From: Streptococcaceae bacterium
Lineage (GTDB): Bacteria > Bacillota > Bacilli > Lactobacillales > Streptococcaceae
Assembly: GCA_902836505.1 (NCBI GenBank)
Contig: CADFQU010000028.1
Span: 1 to 8,575 of the forward strand
Direction of reading: 5' to 3'
Length of the DNA stretch: 8,575 bases
Shown piece by piece: positions 6,403 to 8,575 of this stretch (positions are counted from its first letter, which is position 1; each line of letters opens with the position of its first letter). Below the pieces are notes generated by a model. The model searched no databases. It had not been told where the DNA came from and saw only the letters and a program-made list of their open reading frames with translations. Made by a program: the position numbers and the translations under genes.

Positions 6403-7971
6403 TTGACTGATAACCAACAAGAGAATGAAAAATTATTAAGCTTTAAAGAGCGGATTCTCCGTGATCTTGAAGAAGCAAATAAGCAGATCGTACAGGTTGA
6501 AAAAGAATATGACTTACCTGTTCAAGAAATCTCTATTGCAGAAAACAAACAAGGTGAGACGGAAGGATCACTTCCTGAACTTGTGTCAGAAGAGTCCGAA
6601 GTTCAGGACAAAGTAGAAATTCCAGAGGAAGCAGAAGTACCAGAAGTTACGGAAATTCCCGACCTTAAAGGTATAGAAGATGAAACTCAAGAAGAAACAC
6701 CTCTACCAGTTCAAGAGCCAACTCGAGAACCAGAAGTCTCAAGTCAGCCAGTAACTGTTTCGAAAAAAGAAACCCCGGTATCTAGTGTTTCGCGCAAGGA
6801 TCGTGACCAACGTGTTCAGAAAAAGAAAAAACAGAATACTATTGCTAAACGAATCGTCTTGACGGTTCTAGGAATTCTTTTTGTCTTAATGGTTGCAACT
6901 GGAATTTTCGCAGTGACCTATGTTCGATCTAACTTAAATGCAATGGATGTCAAGTCTACAGAGTTTGTAACCGTTGAAATTCCTGCTGGATCTAGCAATC
7001 GTGAAATTGGGACTATCTTGGAGAAAAAAGGCTTGATTAAGAATGGTCAGTTCTTCAACTATTACACCAAGTTTAAGAATTATGGAAACTTCCAATCCGG
7101 TTATTTCAATCTACAAAAGAGTATGGATCTAGAGACCATTATTCAAAAATTGCAAGAGCAAGGGACCAAAACTCCGGAACCACCGGTCTTAGGAAAAATT
7201 ACGATTCCTGAGGGCTACACAATTGATCAAATCGCGCAAGTGGTTTCTGTGGATGCTAGTTCTAAATCTGGTGCCAAGACTCCATATACGCAAGAAGAAT
7301 TCTTAAAAGTAATCCAAGATGATGCTTTTATTGAAAAGATGGTAGCCAAATATCCTAAGTTACTAGCAACCTTACCGTCCAAAGAAAGTGGGGTACGCTA
7401 TCGCTTAGAGGGCTATCTCTTCCCAGCTACTTACGGCTATGGAAAAGATAGTAAAATGGAAGATCTTGTGGACCAAATGTTAGCTGCAATGGACCAAAAT
7501 CTTTCAGCCTACTATGACACTATGGAAGCTAAAAACATTGATGTCAATGAGGCATTGACTCTGGCTTCTTTGATTGAAAAAGAAGGCGCTACAGATAAAG
7601 ACCGCAAGGATATTGCCAGTGTCTTTTATAACCGTTTGAATCAAGATATGCCTCTTCAAAGTAATATTGCCATCTTGTACGCACAAGGTCAATTAGGCAA
7701 GAAGACGACTCTGAAAGAAGACGCAACGATTGACACCAATATTGATTCACCTTATAATATCTACAAGAATACTGGTTTGATGCCTGGTCCAGTAGATAGT
7801 CCAGGGCTCTCTGCAATTGAAGCAGCCGTCAACCCAAGCAAGACAGACTACCTCTACTTTGTCGCAAATGTAGAGACAGGGGAAGTCTATTTTGCGAATA
7901 CTTTTGAGAAACACACTAAAAACGTGGAAGAACACGGGAATAGTAAATTACCAGAACGTAGCTCAAACTAA
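6403..7971 (+). CDS. mltG: endolytic murein transglycosylase MltG
   Basis: MltG (YceG family) is a membrane-anchored lytic transglycosylase that cuts nascent glycan strands during peptidoglycan elongation; in pneumococcus it acts with the peripheral wall machinery. With the TTG start it has 522 residues. A cytoplasmic tail of about 150 residues, rich in Glu and Pro, ends in a basic cluster (KKKKQNTIAKR). One membrane helix follows (about 151-174, IVLTVLGILFVLMVATGIF), then a LysM-like module (about 187-255) and the catalytic YceG domain. That domain shows TIPEGYTIDQIA, EGYLFPATY (about 336-344), the predicted catalytic Glu392 in ASLIEKEG, FYNRLNQDMPLQSN and NIDSPYN. The TTG is preferred to ATG 6382 because of the ribosome site, the promoter position and the recalled N-terminus of the pneumococcal protein, which begins just before a similar LSFKExILRDLE. 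The long tail is typical of streptococcal MltG. The gene has its own promoter and is followed by a hairpin. Confidence 0.95.
   Translation: MTDNQQENEKLLSFKERILRDLEEANKQIVQVEKEYDLPVQEISIAENKQGETEGSLPELVSEESEVQDKVEIPEEAEVPEVTEIPDLKGIEDETQEETPLPVQEPTREPEVSSQPVTVSKKETPVSSVSRKDRDQRVQKKKKQNTIAKRIVLTVLGILFVLMVATGIFAVTYVRSNLNAMDVKSTEFVTVEIPAGSSNREIGTILEKKGLIKNGQFFNYYTKFKNYGNFQSGYFNLQKSMDLETIIQKLQEQGTKTPEPPVLGKITIPEGYTIDQIAQVVSVDASSKSGAKTPYTQEEFLKVIQDDAFIEKMVAKYPKLLATLPSKESGVRYRLEGYLFPATYGYGKDSKMEDLVDQMLAAMDQNLSAYYDTMEAKNIDVNEALTLASLIEKEGATDKDRKDIASVFYNRLNQDMPLQSNIAILYAQGQLGKKTTLKEDATIDTNIDSPYNIYKNTGLMPGPVDSPGLSAIEAAVNPSKTDYLYFVANVETGEVYFANTFEKHTKNVEEHGNSKLPERSSN
6616..6666 (+). repeat. mltG: degenerate hexapeptide repeat in the MltG cytoplasmic tail
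   Basis: Three successive 18-base units encode EIPEEA, EVPEVT and EIPDL(K). The DNA copies have diverged (GAAATTCCAGAG, GAAGTACCAGAA, GAAATTCCCGAC), so the array is old or kept at the protein level. Glu/Pro repeats of this kind form extended, disordered linkers. No function is evident. Confidence 0.55.
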
Positions 7972-7998
7972 GGAGGATGTGGCATGCCACACCTTTTT
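7971..7998 (+). terminator. terminator-like hairpin between mltG and greA
   Basis: The core TGTGGCATGCCACA (7978-7991) is a perfect palindrome. The stem extends outward, with one A/C mismatch and a few G-T pairs, to AGGAGG (7971-7976) pairing with the CCTTTTT on the other side. Folding leaves a four-base CATG loop at most. The run of five T at 7994-7998 follows the GC-rich part, so it can act as an intrinsic terminator. It starts at the last base of the mltG stop codon. As no strong promoter is seen between it and greA, it may act as an attenuator that lets part of the transcription through. Confidence 0.75.
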
Positions 7999-8037
7999 AG
8001 TTCGAAAAAAATAATAGAAAAGAGAAAAGAGAAATAA
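7984..8037 (+). CDS. possible 17-residue leader peptide upstream of greA
   Basis: ATG at 7984 opens 17 codons ([17 protein letters not shown]) closed by TAA 8035-8037, two bases before the greA ATG. AGGAGG (7971-7976) lies at an ideal 7-base distance, while greA itself has only a weak purine run (AAAAGAG). That would fit coupled translation of greA. Against it, the ribosome site and start codon lie inside the hairpin at 7971-7998. The peptide is short, basic and resembles nothing known to me, and an AAGGAGG next to a stop may arise by chance. Treat as a hypothesis. Confidence 0.25.
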   Translation: MPHLFSSKKIIEKRKEK

Positions 8038-8039
8038 AT

Positions 8040-8522
8040 ATGGCAGAAAAAACCTATCCAATGACCCTTGCTGAAAAGCAAAAGTTAGAACTTGAATTAG
8101 AAGAATTGAAATTAGTTCGTCGTCCAGAAGTTGTAGAGCGGATTAAAATTGCTCGTTCATACGGAGACCTTTCAGAAAACAGTGAATACGAAGCAGCTAA
8201 AGACGAACAAGCTTTTGTTGAAGGGCAAATCTCCAGCCTAGAAACAAAGATTCGCTATGCTGAAATTGTAGATAGTGATGCAGTCGCTGTTGATGAAGTA
8301 GCGATCGGAAAAACAGTCACTGTGCAAGAAATTGGTGAAGACGAAGAAGATGTCTACATCATTGTTGGTTCAGCGGGAGCGGATGCTTTTGCTGGTAAGA
8401 TCTCAAATGAAAGTCCAATTGGTCATGCTCTAATTGGTAAGAAAACAGGGGATACTGTGACGATTGAAACTCCAGCAGGAAGCTACCAAGTGAAAATCTT
8501 GAACGTTGAAAAAACAGAATAA
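8040..8522 (+). CDS. greA: transcription elongation factor GreA
   Basis: GreA enters the secondary channel of RNA polymerase and stimulates cleavage of the backtracked RNA 3' end, rescuing stalled complexes. The 160-residue protein has the standard length. The N-terminal antiparallel coiled coil (about 1-75) carries at its tip [12 protein letters not shown] (42-53), with the acidic residues Asp43 and Glu46 that hold the catalytic magnesium. The C-terminal FKBP-like domain (about 80-160) contains [19 protein letters not shown], the usual signature. The ATG at 8040 begins MAEKTYPMT, as in other Firmicute GreA proteins. The ribosome site is poor: the upstream bases are purine-rich (GAGAAAAGAGAAATAA) but lack GGAGG. 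I found no convincing promoter in the 68-base gap after mltG, so transcription may come from mltG through the hairpin at 7971-7998 or from a weak AT-rich promoter there. Confidence 0.98.
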   Translation: MAEKTYPMTLAEKQKLELELEELKLVRRPEVVERIKIARSYGDLSENSEYEAAKDEQAFVEGQISSLETKIRYAEIVDSDAVAVDEVAIGKTVTVQEIGEDEEDVYIIVGSAGADAFAGKISNESPIGHALIGKKTGDTVTIETPAGSYQVKILNVEKTE

Positions 8523-8525
8523 AAA

Positions 8526-8575
8526 GAGAGTGGGACAGAAATCGGTCATTCGTTAGAATTCGATTTCGTCGTCCC
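8526..8575 (+). terminator. long hairpin after greA, probable terminator and dispersed intergenic element (cut by window end)
   Basis: GGGAC (8532-8536) pairs with GTCCC (8571-8575). GAAATCG (8538-8544) pairs with CGATTTC (8561-8567), and ATTC (8548-8551) pairs with GAAT (8556-8559) around a GTTA loop. The stem begins four bases after the greA stop and runs to the last base of the window, so any U-tract lies outside. GTGGGACAGAAATCG ... CGATTTCGTCGTCCC hairpins recur between genes in several oral streptococci, as far as I recall; copy number cannot be checked here. Confidence 0.65.

Noticed and set aside
7892..7900. Competence combox-like TGCGAATA
   Set aside because: It differs from TACGAATA, is within mltG coding sequence and is not upstream of any gene start at a suitable distance.
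7977..8000. Seven-codon ORF starting at ATG 7977
   Set aside because: AGGAGG abuts the ATG with no spacing and the ORF is simply the hairpin and its T-run.

Overview
The window looks like a core chromosomal segment of a Streptococcus, most likely of the mitis/sanguinis type. The genome is low in GC, with AAGGAGG-type ribosome sites and TATAAT promoters. The gene order SNF2 ATPase - small unknown gene - murC - two GNAT acetyltransferases - mltG - greA is, from memory, that of the pneumococcal chromosome and its relatives. The species cannot be fixed from the sequence alone. All genes lie on the + strand and nothing suggests a mobile element, prophage, CRISPR array or RNA gene.

Layout. Bases 1-55 hold the end of an upstream transcription unit, with a clear rho-independent terminator. 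Bases 56-184 are a short regulatory stretch with an inverted repeat and an extended -10 promoter, leading into a SWIM-finger SNF2-family ATPase (185-3280). A second promoter follows the stop codon of that gene by one base. It drives an apparent operon: an uncharacterised charged protein (3338-3859), murC (4021-5355) and two adjacent GNAT acetyltransferases (5365-5793 and 5806-6303), closed by a hairpin terminator at 6310-6350. A third promoter, whose -35 overlaps that terminator, drives mltG (6403-7971, read here from a TTG start). A terminator-like hairpin at 7971-7998 separates mltG from greA (8040-8522). The window ends inside a long hairpin (8526-8575) that is probably the greA terminator and probably a dispersed intergenic element.

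Function. MurC adds L-alanine to UDP-MurNAc, the first amino-acid step of peptidoglycan precursor synthesis in the cytoplasm. MltG cleaves nascent glycan strands at the outer face of the membrane. The segment therefore brackets two stages of cell-wall assembly. The SNF2 ATPase and GreA both act around nucleic acids and transcription. The roles of the two GNATs and of the unknown gene cannot be read from the sequence.

Most notable points. (1) The unknown gene's reading frame stays open for 48 sense codons beyond its TAA and ends one base before the murC ribosome site, which suggests a nonsense mutation, a sequencing error or readthrough. (2) mltG very probably starts at a TTG. (3) A 17-codon ORF with a good ribosome site lies in the mltG-greA gap and ends two bases before greA, whose own ribosome site is poor. 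No clearly new multi-gene system was found; this is mostly an ordinary core region.
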